From: an uncultured Pelagibacteraceae bacterium
Lineage (GTDB): Bacteria > Pseudomonadota > Alphaproteobacteria > Pelagibacterales > Pelagibacteraceae
Assembly: GCA_902564265.1 (NCBI GenBank)
Contig: CACFAI010000002.1
Location: forward strand, 1-64,000
Direction: 5' to 3'
DNA length: 64,000 nt
Part shown: in pieces, positions 19,592 through 28,010 of the stretch
Numbering within the stretch: position 1 is the first letter of the stretch
Layout: each line of letters starts with the position of its first letter
Notes under the pieces: generated by a model
What the model was told of the DNA's origin: nothing
The model's database searches: none
The model's input: only the letters and a program-made list of their open reading frames with translations
Program-made: the position numbers and the translations under genes

Positions 19592-19804
19592 TTATTCTTT
19601 ATTATTTGGATCTTGATTATTATTCTGATCGTTGTTCTCAGTGATGTTTGTTGTCTGATCCTCAGTTGGATCTTGTGACATACCCTTTTTAAAACTTTTA
19701 ATTCCTTTTGCTACATCACCCATTAAACTAGAAATTTTTCCTCTTCCAAAAAGTAAAATCACAAGGATAATAACAACTGCAATTTGCCAAAGACTTGGTG
19801 CCAT
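19592..19804 (-). CDS. tatA: Twin-arginine translocase subunit TatA
   Basis: This 70-aa pore-forming Tat subunit has [24 protein letters not shown], the FGRGK hinge, an amphipathic helix ending in [10 protein letters not shown], and an Asn/Gln/Asp-rich tail. It is followed by tatB and tatC in the standard order and lies 46 bp downstream of scpB. Confidence 0.94.
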   Translation of the reverse strand: MAPSLWQIAVVIILVILLFGRGKISSLMGDVAKGIKSFKKGMSQDPTEDQTTNITENNDQNNNQDPNNKE

Positions 19805-19850
19805 AATGATAACTTTATAACCTTTTTATCAATAATTTTAAAGAAATAAT

Positions 19851-20549
19851 TTACTTATCATCGTTTTCTTTATCTAACGTACTGCTTAGCATATCGTCTA
19901 TTTCAGTATAAATGTTTTCTTTTTTTTCATCCTGTTTCTCTTGATAAAATTTACCCGTTCCAAAAATCGCAGAATCAATATTTGAGCTGTCGATTAGACC
20001 TGCAGAACTTAGCTCCTCTATTGTAGGGAGGTCAGACAATTTTTTTATATTGAAGTGGCTTAAGAATTCATCTGTTGTACCATATTGTATTGGTTTACCT
20101 GGTACATCTTTTCTACCCATTGGTTTTACCCAATTTAATGCCATTAAAATATCTAAAGTATTTACACCAAAAGCAACCCCACGTATTTCTTCGATCTCTG
20201 CTCTAGTAACTGGTTGATGATAAACAATAATAGATAAAGTTTCTATAGATGCTTTGGATAATTTTTTTTCAACTTTTTTTTGTTGAGTCATTAATGAAGA
20301 TAAATTTGATGAAGTTCTAAAAGACCATTTATTAGATATACAAACCAGATTGAAACCACGGTTTTCATAAATTTTCTCTAGTTTTTTTAGAATTTTTTTT
20401 ACATCAACTTTTTTATTTAATCTTGCTTCAATACTTTCAATTTCAAGGGGTTCTGAAGCTGCAAACAAGATTGCTTCAACTTCTCTTTCCCCATTTGTTA
20501 AACTATTTGGAAAATTTATTATATTGTTATTTTTTTTTTCGTTTTTCAT
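19851..20549 (-). CDS. scpB: Segregation and condensation protein B
   Basis: ScpB is a winged-helix partner of ScpA and SMC in chromosome condensation. The 232-aa protein contains EVEAILFAASEPLEIESIEARL, the SKASIETLSIIVYHQPVTRAEIEEIRG core and a GRKDVPGKPIQYGTTDEFL segment, all family hallmarks. Its ATG overlaps the scpA stop by 4 bp. Confidence 0.94.
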   Translation of the reverse strand: MKNEKKNNNIINFPNSLTNGEREVEAILFAASEPLEIESIEARLNKKVDVKKILKKLEKIYENRGFNLVCISNKWSFRTSSNLSSLMTQQKKVEKKLSKASIETLSIIVYHQPVTRAEIEEIRGVAFGVNTLDILMALNWVKPMGRKDVPGKPIQYGTTDEFLSHFNIKKLSDLPTIEELSSAGLIDSSNIDSAIFGTGKFYQEKQDEKKENIYTEIDDMLSSTLDKENDDK

Positions 20550-21280
20550 GATTTTTTAATAAATATGTCATCAAATATTTTCTCTTGTTTAATCTGTAGA
20601 TTTCCTTCTTTTACTAGCTCTAAAGAACCAGCAAAAAGACCTGCTATGCCAGTTTTTTTCTGATCTTTAGATTTCATAAAATTCTCTGGATATAATGCAT
20701 TTATATTTTTCCAGTCATTTAAGTTATTAAGAAATCTTTTAATTCTGTTTATTCCATCTTCTGTAGTAAAAACTGGAAGTTTAGGAATATTAATTCTTTG
20801 GAAGTCCTTCTGCATATAGATAGTCGAATAAGATTTAAGTAAGTCATATAAATTTACTGAATATTTTTCGCTATATATAGATTTGATTTTGCCTTTAATG
20901 CCTCTCATAAATATGTCTTTTCCTAATCTTTTTTTCTTAAGCATTTGATCTGAAAGTAGTCTGATTAATTCTAACTTTTTTAATTGTAGTTTTAATTTTT
21001 CTGCTACTTCATCAACTTTAAATTCATCTTCATCGGTTTGTGGTAATAAAAGTTTTGATTTTAAGTAAGCTAACCATGTAGCCATAACTAGATATTCTGA
21101 AGCAATATCTAAATTTAATTTTTCTACTTTTGAAATATATTCTAGAAATTGATCTGCTAGTTTTGTTATCGATATATCTTCAATTTTTACTTTTTGAGAT
21201 TTAGCTAAATCCAACAACAAGTCAAGTGGACCGCTAAACTGATTTAGGTCTACGTTAAATGCATTACTTTGATTAATCAT
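20546..21280 (-). CDS. scpA: Segregation and condensation protein A
   Basis: ScpA is the kleisin bridging the SMC heads. The 244-aa protein has the N-terminal signature FSGPLDLLLDLAKSQKVKIEDISITKLADQ (read in two parts here) followed by ASEYLVMATWLAYLKSKLLLP, and a C-terminal winged-helix region. It overlaps nagZ by 8 bp and scpB by 4 bp. Confidence 0.94.
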   Translation of the reverse strand: MINQSNAFNVDLNQFSGPLDLLLDLAKSQKVKIEDISITKLADQFLEYISKVEKLNLDIASEYLVMATWLAYLKSKLLLPQTDEDEFKVDEVAEKLKLQLKKLELIRLLSDQMLKKKRLGKDIFMRGIKGKIKSIYSEKYSVNLYDLLKSYSTIYMQKDFQRINIPKLPVFTTEDGINRIKRFLNNLNDWKNINALYPENFMKSKDQKKTGIAGLFAGSLELVKEGNLQIKQEKIFDDIFIKKS

Positions 21281-22235
21281 TACCTACTAATCTATAATAT
21301 TTTAAAGTCTTTTCGATTATAAATTTATTTAATTTTTTTGAATTTTCAGCAACTTTGGTCATTTCTTTGATTTTTCCGTTACAATGAAGAACTAAATCAC
21401 AACCTGCGGTAAATGCTTTAATAGTATTTAAAGTAATATTAAATTTTAATGCTTTCATCGAAATATCATCACTAATTATTAAATTCTTAAACTTTATCTT
21501 TTTTTTAATAATACCAATAATCTTTGATGAATGGGTTGCAGGATTATTTGCATCAATTTTCCTAAATAGAATATGAGCTGTCATGGCAAATAATGAGTTT
21601 TTATTTTTAAAAGTTTTAAAATCATTCTTCATTAAATATTCATAAGTCTTATCTACAATAGGTAATTTTAAGTGGCTGTCTGATTTTGCTAATCCATGAC
21701 CAGGAATATGTTTTATTACAGTTGCAATACGCGCTTCTTTAAAATGTTCAATTGTTTTTTCACCAATTTTATTAATTACATTTATGTCTTTAGAAATTGC
21801 TCTAGTGCCAATAACCTTTGATGTAAATGGTCTAGGAATATCCAAAACAGGTACCGTGTTGATGCTAATCCCCATATATCTTAACAAATGACTAATTTGT
21901 TTGATGTAAGTTCTTAGATAAAGCAAAGATTTTGTTTTATCTTTTTTATAATTGTCACCAAAGTATTTTGCAGGAAAATGACTATTGTCAATTATAGATC
22001 TAATTCTAGTTACCATGCCACCCTCTTCATCTATTAAAATTGGATATTTTGGATCTTTAAAAATTTTTTTTATATCATTGGTGAGTTTTTTAGTCTGATC
22101 AACTGATTTGATATTTCTTGCAAATAAAATTATACCCCAAGGTTTATATTTTCTCAAAAAATGTCTCTCTTTATTTGTAATTTTTTTTGAGCTTAATCCA
22201 ACTATAAAAGCTCTTCTTGATTTAAGATTATTCAT
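21273..22235 (-). CDS. nagZ: Beta-N-acetylhexosaminidase (glycoside hydrolase family 3)
   Basis: NagZ removes N-acetylglucosamine from anhydromuropeptides in cell-wall recycling. The 320-aa cytoplasmic protein has the LIDEEGGMVTR motif, the catalytic His-Asp loop KHIPGHGLAKSDSHLKLP and the nucleophile segment ISDDISMKAL. Its position between argS and scpA, following a small membrane protein, is the usual alphaproteobacterial one. Confidence 0.94.
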   Translation of the reverse strand: MNNLKSRRAFIVGLSSKKITNKERHFLRKYKPWGIILFARNIKSVDQTKKLTNDIKKIFKDPKYPILIDEEGGMVTRIRSIIDNSHFPAKYFGDNYKKDKTKSLLYLRTYIKQISHLLRYMGISINTVPVLDIPRPFTSKVIGTRAISKDINVINKIGEKTIEHFKEARIATVIKHIPGHGLAKSDSHLKLPIVDKTYEYLMKNDFKTFKNKNSLFAMTAHILFRKIDANNPATHSSKIIGIIKKKIKFKNLIISDDISMKALKFNITLNTIKAFTAGCDLVLHCNGKIKEMTKVAENSKKLNKFIIEKTLKYYRLVGND

Positions 22236-22482
22236 TTAAAAGTTTCCAGAATGAAAAAGGTTTCGTCTTTTCGTTTTTATCATCAATGTAAGTAATTATA
22301 TCTTGAGTGTCATTTTTTAGTATAGGTATATTTTGATCATCTATACTTAAGTTATTGTTGATTTCGTTGACAGTTCTGTAGTATTTTTTCTTATGTTCAT
22401 CCGATAAATAGTATTTAATTGTTAGGAAAAAAAATATTAAGATAAAAAATATAATTAGCACATATCTTAATTCTTTTATCAT
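22228..22482 (-). CDS. Small single-pass membrane protein in the SPOR-protein position
   Basis: The start is placed at the ATG 22482-22480, which overlaps the argS TAA by one base (TAATG) and gives 84 residues; an upstream extension inside argS is unlikely. It has one strong membrane helix (about residues 8-25), then a charged tail of about 58 residues. Many alphaproteobacteria have a SPOR-domain protein between argS and nagZ; here no SPOR domain is visible. It may be a reduced remnant keeping only the membrane anchor, or an unrelated small protein. Confidence 0.7.
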   Translation of the reverse strand: MIKELRYVLIIFFILIFFFLTIKYYLSDEHKKKYYRTVNEINNNLSIDDQNIPILKNDTQDIITYIDDKNEKTKPFSFWKLLNE

Positions 22483-24209
22483 TACATATTTTCCGGTGTA
22501 TCGACTCCGATAATTTCCATTCCATTTTTTATCACTAATAGAATACAATTTAACAAAACTGCTTTATTCGTATCAATTTTCTTGTCCTTATCTAAAAATC
22601 TGAAATCTTCACTATCTCTTCCCATATTCCAGTATGAATGAAAAATAGATGCTAATTGATACAAGTATGTGGTCAGTCGGTGTGGTTCTAATTTATTTAT
22701 AGAAGTTTCTATACATTTTGGCCATTCTGAAAGTTTTCTTATAATCTTAATTTCTTCATCGTTAAATTCAAAATTTTTATCTAAATTTTTATAATCGTTA
22801 TTAATTGGTGTTTTTGAATTTGAAAAAATTGAACAAATTCTAGCATAAGAATATTGAACATAATACAAAGGATTGTCTTTAGATTTAAGTTTGACCTTTT
22901 CAAAGTCAAATTCTAATTCAACATCACTCACTCTACTTAACATAATAAATCTAGCCGCATCTTTTCCTACTTCATCTATTAAATCTTCAAGAGTAATATA
23001 ATCACCTTTCCTCTTTGACATTTTAAATGGTTTATTATCTTTAATAAGTTTTACTAATTGAGTTACTTTACATTCAATTTTTTGCTTACTTTTTGATAAA
23101 GCATCTACAACAGAACTTATTCTTTTAATGTAACCGGCATGATCAGCTCCAAGAATATTTATGAGTATATCAAAATTTCTACTGATCTTATTGTTATGGT
23201 ATGCAAGATCTCCAGCAAAGTATGTCCAACTGTCATCACCTTTTTTTAAAGCTCTATCTTTATCATCACCAAATTCTGTTGATCTAAATAATAATTGATT
23301 TCTAGTTTCAGAAATTTTTTTCTTCTCTCCTTGAGGTGCCTCAATTTTTCCTTCAAAAACTAAATTTTGCTCTTTTAGTTTTTTTAAAGCTTTTTCAACT
23401 TCTTTATTTCCAATTATACTTTTTTCACTTACAAAATTATCATGAACAATACCTATCTTCTTTAAATTAGATTTTATGATTAAAAGTGAATTTTCAATAC
23501 AAAGTTTCTGTAATTCTTCAAATATTGGTTCCAACTCATCAAACTTATCAATTTTAGAATTTGATATAATATTTTGTGCAATTTCTTTTATGTATTCACC
23601 AGGATAAAGATTTTCATCATCAGGAAATTTTTTTTTGTGTTTTAATTCTAAAATTCTGTAAAAGACCGAATGAGTAAAGTTTGTTATTTGATTGCCGTGA
23701 TCATTTATGTAATATTCTTTTGTAACATCATGATTATTAAATTTAAGTAGATTTGAAAGAACATCACCGAATACAGCTCCTCTACAGTGGCCCACATGTA
23801 ATGGTCCGGTTGGGTTAGCTGATACGAATTCAACTAAATAATTTCTGGTTTTTTCATTCTTATTTGATCCATATTCCTTCAATTGAACAATTTTTTCTAA
23901 AAAAGAGTTCCAAAATTTCTTTTTAAATTTTAAATTTACAAAACCAGGATTTACAATTTCAAAGTTTTCTAAATTGTCGTCTTTACTTAAAAGTTTTGAT
24001 ACATAATTTTCATATATATCTTTTGGTTTACTTTTATTAATACCTGACAAAACCATACAAACGTTTGTTGAAATATCAGCATCAAACTTATCAGGTGGAA
24101 CCTCCACACTAATACTATTAGTTTTTTCTGGGATTTTGATTGCTCCTTTTTTTTCAAAATCTTTAAGACCTTTTAATAAAGAGCTGTGATAATAATCAAA
24201 TATATTCAT
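22482..24209 (-). CDS. argS: Arginyl-tRNA synthetase
   Basis: This 575-aa class I synthetase has the HIGH motif as SANPTGPLHVGHCRGAV, a KMSKS-type loop as KMSKRKGDYITLEDL, and a C-terminal anticodon-binding domain ending near YLYQLASIFHSYWN. It starts one base before the dgt stop and is coupled to the following small membrane gene. Confidence 0.97.
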   Translation of the reverse strand: MNIFDYYHSSLLKGLKDFEKKGAIKIPEKTNSISVEVPPDKFDADISTNVCMVLSGINKSKPKDIYENYVSKLLSKDDNLENFEIVNPGFVNLKFKKKFWNSFLEKIVQLKEYGSNKNEKTRNYLVEFVSANPTGPLHVGHCRGAVFGDVLSNLLKFNNHDVTKEYYINDHGNQITNFTHSVFYRILELKHKKKFPDDENLYPGEYIKEIAQNIISNSKIDKFDELEPIFEELQKLCIENSLLIIKSNLKKIGIVHDNFVSEKSIIGNKEVEKALKKLKEQNLVFEGKIEAPQGEKKKISETRNQLLFRSTEFGDDKDRALKKGDDSWTYFAGDLAYHNNKISRNFDILINILGADHAGYIKRISSVVDALSKSKQKIECKVTQLVKLIKDNKPFKMSKRKGDYITLEDLIDEVGKDAARFIMLSRVSDVELEFDFEKVKLKSKDNPLYYVQYSYARICSIFSNSKTPINNDYKNLDKNFEFNDEEIKIIRKLSEWPKCIETSINKLEPHRLTTYLYQLASIFHSYWNMGRDSEDFRFLDKDKKIDTNKAVLLNCILLVIKNGMEIIGVDTPENM

Positions 24210-25325
24210 CTATTTTAATTCTTCATATAAATTTATTGCATAACGATCCGTCATTCCAGATATAAAGTCTGCAACTGATCTGGATTTATTCTCATCAAAA
24301 TTTTGTATGGAAAAATTATTATTAGTATTACTGTAAAGCTTTTTAAATAAAAAATTTACAATTTTTTTACCTTCATCATTTCTTTTTTGAACATCTTTAT
24401 GATCATACATATTTTTTCTTAAGAAACTTCTTATATCGAAATCAATATCTTTGAGTTTATCCGAAAATTCGACCGTCTTTTGCTTATTATCAAATACATT
24501 ATTGAGCTTTTTGATCTTATTTTTTTTTATATTCTGAATAGTGTTATTTATTATGTCTTTTACCATTAGGTCTATCGAGTCTCTGATTATTTGATGTATC
24601 AAAACTTGTAATTCTATCTTTTTTTTATTTTTGTATTTTTTATATATATCTTTAAAGAAATTGATTTCCAATAATTCTTCTAATGTGAATAAGCCTGCTT
24701 TTAGACCGTCTTGTATGTCATGATTGTTGTAAGCAATGTCATCTGCGATATTTGAAATCTGTGATTCTAAACATGAAAATTTATTTAATTTAAACTTATT
24801 TTTTAACGATTTTATTCCAATAATATTTTCTAATTTAGATAGGTCTTTGATTGGTCCATTATGTTTTATTAGACCATCTAAAGTTTCAAAAGATAAATTT
24901 AAACCATCAAAATCAATATATTTTTTTTCTATAAACATTACTATTCTTAGGGTTTGTAAGTTATGATCAAAACCTCCATGGTTGCTCATACAATCATTTA
25001 AAACTTCTTCACCTGCATGACCAAAAGGGGTGTGGCCTAGATCATGTGCCAAACTTAATGTTTCAGCCAAATCATCATTAAGATTTAAATATTTAGATAT
25101 TGATCTTGCGATTTGAGCTACCTCTAAGGAGTGAGTCATTCTTGTTCTATAATGGTCACCGTCAGTATTTACAAAAACTTGGGTTTTGTGCTTTAACCTT
25201 CTAAATGAAGCGCTATGTATGATTCTGTCTCTATCTCTTTGAAATGGGCTTCTATATTTACTTGTTTTATCTTTGAAAAATCTTCCTTTGCTTTTAAAAA
25301 CACCTAATTTTTTGAAATTATTCAT
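24210..25325 (-). CDS. dgt: Deoxyguanosinetriphosphate triphosphohydrolase-like protein
   Basis: This 371-aa HD-domain protein belongs to the Dgt family that hydrolyses dNTPs to nucleosides and triphosphate. The metal site appears as HSLEVAQIARSI...LAHDLGHTPFGHAGEEVL, and the second Asp as ISNIADDIAYNNHDIQDGL. It is the first gene of a 13-gene minus-strand run and is divergent from the Fe-S carrier gene by 50 bp. Confidence 0.93.
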   Translation of the reverse strand: MNNFKKLGVFKSKGRFFKDKTSKYRSPFQRDRDRIIHSASFRRLKHKTQVFVNTDGDHYRTRMTHSLEVAQIARSISKYLNLNDDLAETLSLAHDLGHTPFGHAGEEVLNDCMSNHGGFDHNLQTLRIVMFIEKKYIDFDGLNLSFETLDGLIKHNGPIKDLSKLENIIGIKSLKNKFKLNKFSCLESQISNIADDIAYNNHDIQDGLKAGLFTLEELLEINFFKDIYKKYKNKKKIELQVLIHQIIRDSIDLMVKDIINNTIQNIKKNKIKKLNNVFDNKQKTVEFSDKLKDIDFDIRSFLRKNMYDHKDVQKRNDEGKKIVNFLFKKLYSNTNNNFSIQNFDENKSRSVADFISGMTDRYAINLYEELK

Positions 25326-25375
25326 ACTTTAAAAAAGAAAATATATTATTATATTAGTAATAGCTCAGTTTTATT

Positions 25376-25693
25376 ATGAATAAAGAAATTATATTTACAG
25401 ATAATGCTATAAAACAAATCAATTATCTCCTTGATAAAAAGGAAAAAGGTTCTTTTTTTAGAATCGCAATTAAAGGTGGTGGTTGTTCAGGTTTTCAATA
25501 CGATTTTTCTTTCGATAAAGTTAAAAATGAAGATGATTTAGTTTTTAACAATATTTTAATCGACAAAACTTCAGCTGACATGTTGCAAGGGTCGGAAGTT
25601 GATTTTTCTAAAGAACTTATTGGTCAACAATTTAAGATTAACAACCCACAAAGCAAATCATCTTGTGGTTGTGGCGTGTCTTTTTCTCTTTAA
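25376..25693 (+). CDS. erpA: A-type iron-sulfur cluster carrier (ErpA/IscA family)
   Basis: This 105-aa protein has the three conserved cysteines of A-type carriers: one in KGGGCSGFQYDF and two in the C-terminal SSCGCGVSF. It delivers Fe-S clusters to target enzymes. The choice between ErpA and IscA cannot be made from motifs alone. It is followed by an overlapping xth gene (TAATG). Confidence 0.88.
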   Translation: MNKEIIFTDNAIKQINYLLDKKEKGSFFRIAIKGGGCSGFQYDFSFDKVKNEDDLVFNNILIDKTSADMLQGSEVDFSKELIGQQFKINNPQSKSSCGCGVSFSL

Positions 25694-26469
25694 TGTTAAT
25701 TTCCTCATGGAATGTTAATTCGGTAAGAGCCAGAATTGATAATATAAAAAGTTATTTGGTAAAGTACAAACCAGATATACTATTAATGCAAGAAATTAAG
25801 ACTGAAGAAGTAAATTTTCCTTTTGATGTATTTTCCTCCCTTGATTACGAAAGCCATGTCCACGGTCAAAAAAGCTACAACGGCGTTGCTATAATTTCTA
25901 AAAAAAAATTAGATAATGTCAAAACTGATATAATTAAAGATAAATTAAAACAATCTAGAATTATATCTGCGGAAGTTGAACATAAGAAAAAAAAGATACA
26001 ATTAATCAATATATACACGCCTAATGGAAATCCAGTTGATACACCTAAATATGAATATAAAAAAAATTGGTTAGATGATTTAATTAAAAAGTTAAAATCT
26101 TTATCAAAGACAAACAAAAATATAATCTTAGCTGGAGATTTCAATGTAATCCCTGCAGCTGAAGACGTTTATAATCCAAAAAGTTTTGAGGATGACGCAT
26201 TATATAGACTAGAAATAAGAAAAAAATTTAGAGAGATGTTAAGCTTGGGTTTCAGTGATGTTTACAGACATTTTAATGAAACAAAAGAAGGATATACATT
26301 TTGGGATTATATGAGAGGAGCTTGGCCAAAAAATAATGGTATGAGAATTGATCATTTTTTAGTTTCAAGTTCTATTATAGATAATATTAAAAAAATTAAT
26401 ATTAATAAAGACCCTAGAGGAAGAGAAAAACCCTCTGATCATACTCCGATTGAAATAACCTTAGCTTAA
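25693..26469 (+). CDS. xthA: Exodeoxyribonuclease III family protein
   Basis: The 258-aa protein from the ATG at 25693 is an exonuclease III/AP endonuclease: MLISSWNVNSVRARID at the start, LLMQEIKTEE (metal-binding Glu), AGDFNVIPAAEDVYNP, and RIDHFLVSS with a C-terminal PSDHTPIEI. It acts on abasic sites in base excision repair. A longer reading starting at 25663 would run inside the preceding gene; the overlap start (TAATG) fits the window pattern better. Confidence 0.94.
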   Translation: MLISSWNVNSVRARIDNIKSYLVKYKPDILLMQEIKTEEVNFPFDVFSSLDYESHVHGQKSYNGVAIISKKKLDNVKTDIIKDKLKQSRIISAEVEHKKKKIQLINIYTPNGNPVDTPKYEYKKNWLDDLIKKLKSLSKTNKNIILAGDFNVIPAAEDVYNPKSFEDDALYRLEIRKKFREMLSLGFSDVYRHFNETKEGYTFWDYMRGAWPKNNGMRIDHFLVSSSIIDNIKKININKDPRGREKPSDHTPIEITLA

Positions 26470-26490
26470 TTTAATTTTAATTGTCGATTG

Positions 26491-26519
26491 TTGACTTTGT
26501 TATATTATAACACTAAGAT
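26491..26519 (+). promoter_or_regulatory. Promoter of the DsrE-like gene
   Basis: TTGACT (26491-26496) and TAAGAT (26514-26519) are -35 and -10 hexamers with an exact 17-bp spacer. The spacer is almost completely filled by a perfect palindrome (26498-26512), and a second imperfect copy begins at the last base of the -10 element. Transcription should start near 26526. Confidence 0.7.
26498..26512. promoter_or_regulatory. Zur-box-like operator 1 (DsrE-like gene)
   Basis: TGTTATATTATAACA is a perfect 7-1-7 palindrome located between the -35 and -10 hexamers. It matches the general form of alphaproteobacterial Zur sites and is nearly identical to the sites between znuA and znuC in this window. 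A bound repressor would block RNA polymerase. Confidence 0.68.
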
Positions 26520-26533
26520 GTTATATTGTAACA
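26519..26533. promoter_or_regulatory. Zur-box-like operator 2 (DsrE-like gene)
   Basis: TGTTATATTGTAACA is the same 15-base palindrome with one mismatched pair, covering the expected transcription start. Its centre is 21 bp (two helical turns) from that of operator 1, so two dimers would sit on the same DNA face. Confidence 0.63.
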
Positions 26534-26554
26534 ATCAATTAAAAAGGAGAAAAA

Positions 26555-26932
26555 ATGAAAGTCGCGTATGTATTTAGAAATAATATGGCAAGTACTTATC
26601 AATTAAGTACGATGATACTGCCCCAATTAGAGGATAACAAACACCTTGTGAATGTTTTAGGAATGTTTTTCTTTGATGATAATCTTTTTTGCCTTCAAAA
26701 AGGAAACCCAATAGGTGAAAGATTAGCAAAAATTGCAAAAGAAAAAGGTATGTTATTAATGGTCTGTGACCAGTGCGCTGTTAGAAGAGGTTTAGCAGAT
26801 GGTACGTTTGAACAATGTGGTAGTGGAGAAGTTAAAGCAAAAGGTTTGGTAGATGGTGTTGTTGCTGGTTGTTTTCCACAATTGTATACAGCTCTAGGTT
26901 CAAACCCACCAGATCAAGTAATAACTCTTTAA
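26555..26932 (+). CDS. DsrE-like protein under predicted Zur control
   Basis: This 125-aa protein resembles DsrE/DsrF/YchN-type proteins, small Rossmann-like oligomers in sulfur relay. It has no signal peptide. A C-x-x-C-A-x-x-R-G segment (MVCDQCAVRRGL) resembles the family active-site loop, and further cysteines occur in FEQCGSG and VAGCFPQ. A good ribosome-binding site (AAGGAG, 26544-26549) precedes the ATG. The promoter holds two Zur-like palindromes, and znuA lies just downstream on the other strand. A role in zinc limitation, for example handling Zn-thiolate or sulfur groups, is inference; the substrate is unknown. Confidence 0.8.
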   Translation: MKVAYVFRNNMASTYQLSTMILPQLEDNKHLVNVLGMFFFDDNLFCLQKGNPIGERLAKIAKEKGMLLMVCDQCAVRRGLADGTFEQCGSGEVKAKGLVDGVVAGCFPQLYTALGSNPPDQVITL

Positions 26933-26941
26933 GGAAAATAT

Positions 26942-27967
26942 TTAACAGCCTTGAAACGACTTAGACATATTCTTTATAAGATTAAAATATAAATCTTTAC
27001 CGGGGTTTAAAGTTGCTCCAAGTGGATCAATTACTCCGGTATTGATATTCATGTCTTTTGCTACTGCATTAATTATATCTGGATTAAATTGTGGTTCTGA
27101 AAAAACACAAGTTACCTTTTCATGTTCGATTATTTCTCTTATTTCAGATAATTGTTCTGCCCCAGGTAGCACATCTGTATTTACTGTAAATGCTCCTAAA
27201 ACATTTACTTTAAATCTCTTTTCAAAATACTGGTAAGCGTCGTGAAACACTATAGATTTAAAATCCTTATTTAATTCAGACTTAACTTGTTTTACTAATT
27301 TGTCTAAATCTTTGTACGCCTTTTTCAAATTCTCTTTATAAATCGACTCATTTGCTTGGTCATTTTCTATTAAATGTTTAGCCATTTCTTTTAAGATTTT
27401 TTTAGCGTTTAAAGGATCTAACCATATGTGTGGGTCAAACTCGCCGTGTGCATGACCCTCATGACCGTGATCGTCATGTCCGTCTTCTTTATGCTCGTCT
27501 TTATCATGATCGTGATCGTCATGACCATCTTCCTTTTTAGCATGATCATCATGATCGTCATGATCGTCTTCTTTATGTCCATGATCATCATGTCCATCAA
27601 AAATATTTCTTTCTCTAAATTTCAATTTCTTAATTCCCTTAATTTCCATTAATTCAATTTTTTCAGCTTTTTTTGCAATCGATCCAAGAGGTTTAACTAA
27701 AAAACTCTCAATATCCTCACCTACCCAAAATATTAAATCTGCTTCTTGAAGCATTTTTGCATGAGATGGCTTCATAGCAAAACCGTGAGGTGATGCATAA
27801 CCACTAACGATTAAATCAGGCTTTCCTACTCCATCCATTAAATAGCTCGCAAGTGAATGAATAGGTTTAATTGATGCTACAACTTTGATTTCAGCATTAG
27901 CTTGTGAAAAATAAGTTAAAAATGATAAGAATGTGAATATATAAGTTAATTTTTTGAGTTTAAGCAT
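26942..27967 (-). CDS. znuA: Zinc ABC transporter substrate-binding protein ZnuA
   Basis: ZnuA captures zinc in the periplasm. The 341-aa protein has a signal peptide (cleavage near SQANA-EI), the N-terminal VVASIKPIHSLASYLM motif, a His/Asp-rich loop of about 50 residues (roughly residues 123-175, DNA 27443-27601) and the zinc-site segments DPHIWLDPLNAK, IVFHDAYQYF and CVFSEPQFNP. The charged loop is typical of ZnuA and may hold extra zinc. It is divergent from znuC; the 42-bp gap carries Zur-like palindromes. Confidence 0.95.
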   Translation of the reverse strand: MLKLKKLTYIFTFLSFLTYFSQANAEIKVVASIKPIHSLASYLMDGVGKPDLIVSGYASPHGFAMKPSHAKMLQEADLIFWVGEDIESFLVKPLGSIAKKAEKIELMEIKGIKKLKFRERNIFDGHDDHGHKEDDHDDHDDHAKKEDGHDDHDHDKDEHKEDGHDDHGHEGHAHGEFDPHIWLDPLNAKKILKEMAKHLIENDQANESIYKENLKKAYKDLDKLVKQVKSELNKDFKSIVFHDAYQYFEKRFKVNVLGAFTVNTDVLPGAEQLSEIREIIEHEKVTCVFSEPQFNPDIINAVAKDMNINTGVIDPLGATLNPGKDLYFNLIKNMSKSFQGC

Positions 27968-27977
27968 AATAATATTT

Positions 27978-27992
27978 TGTTATAATATAACG
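27978..27992. promoter_or_regulatory. Zur-box-like operator A (znuA/znuC)
   Basis: TGTTATAATATAACG is a 7-1-7 palindrome with one mismatch at the outermost pair. It includes TATAAT (27981-27986), a candidate -10 for znuC, so a repressor would cover the promoter. It lies 11 bp from the znuA start codon. Confidence 0.68.
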
Positions 27993-27995
27993 TTA

Positions 27996-28010
27996 TGTAA
28001 TAATATAACA
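27996..28010. promoter_or_regulatory. Zur-box-like operator B (znuA/znuC)
   Basis: TGTAATAATATAACA is the same motif with one mismatched pair. Its last base is the A of the annotated znuC ATG. Its centre is 18 bp from that of operator A. Confidence 0.62.

Noticed and set aside
22483-22548. 22-codon N-terminal extension of the small membrane protein
   Set aside because: It lies wholly inside argS; the TAATG start gives a protein beginning just before the membrane helix.
27418-27652. Both-strand ORFs rich in His/Met/Val near znuA
   Set aside because: They are mirror readings of the His/Asp codon repeat encoding the ZnuA metal loop.
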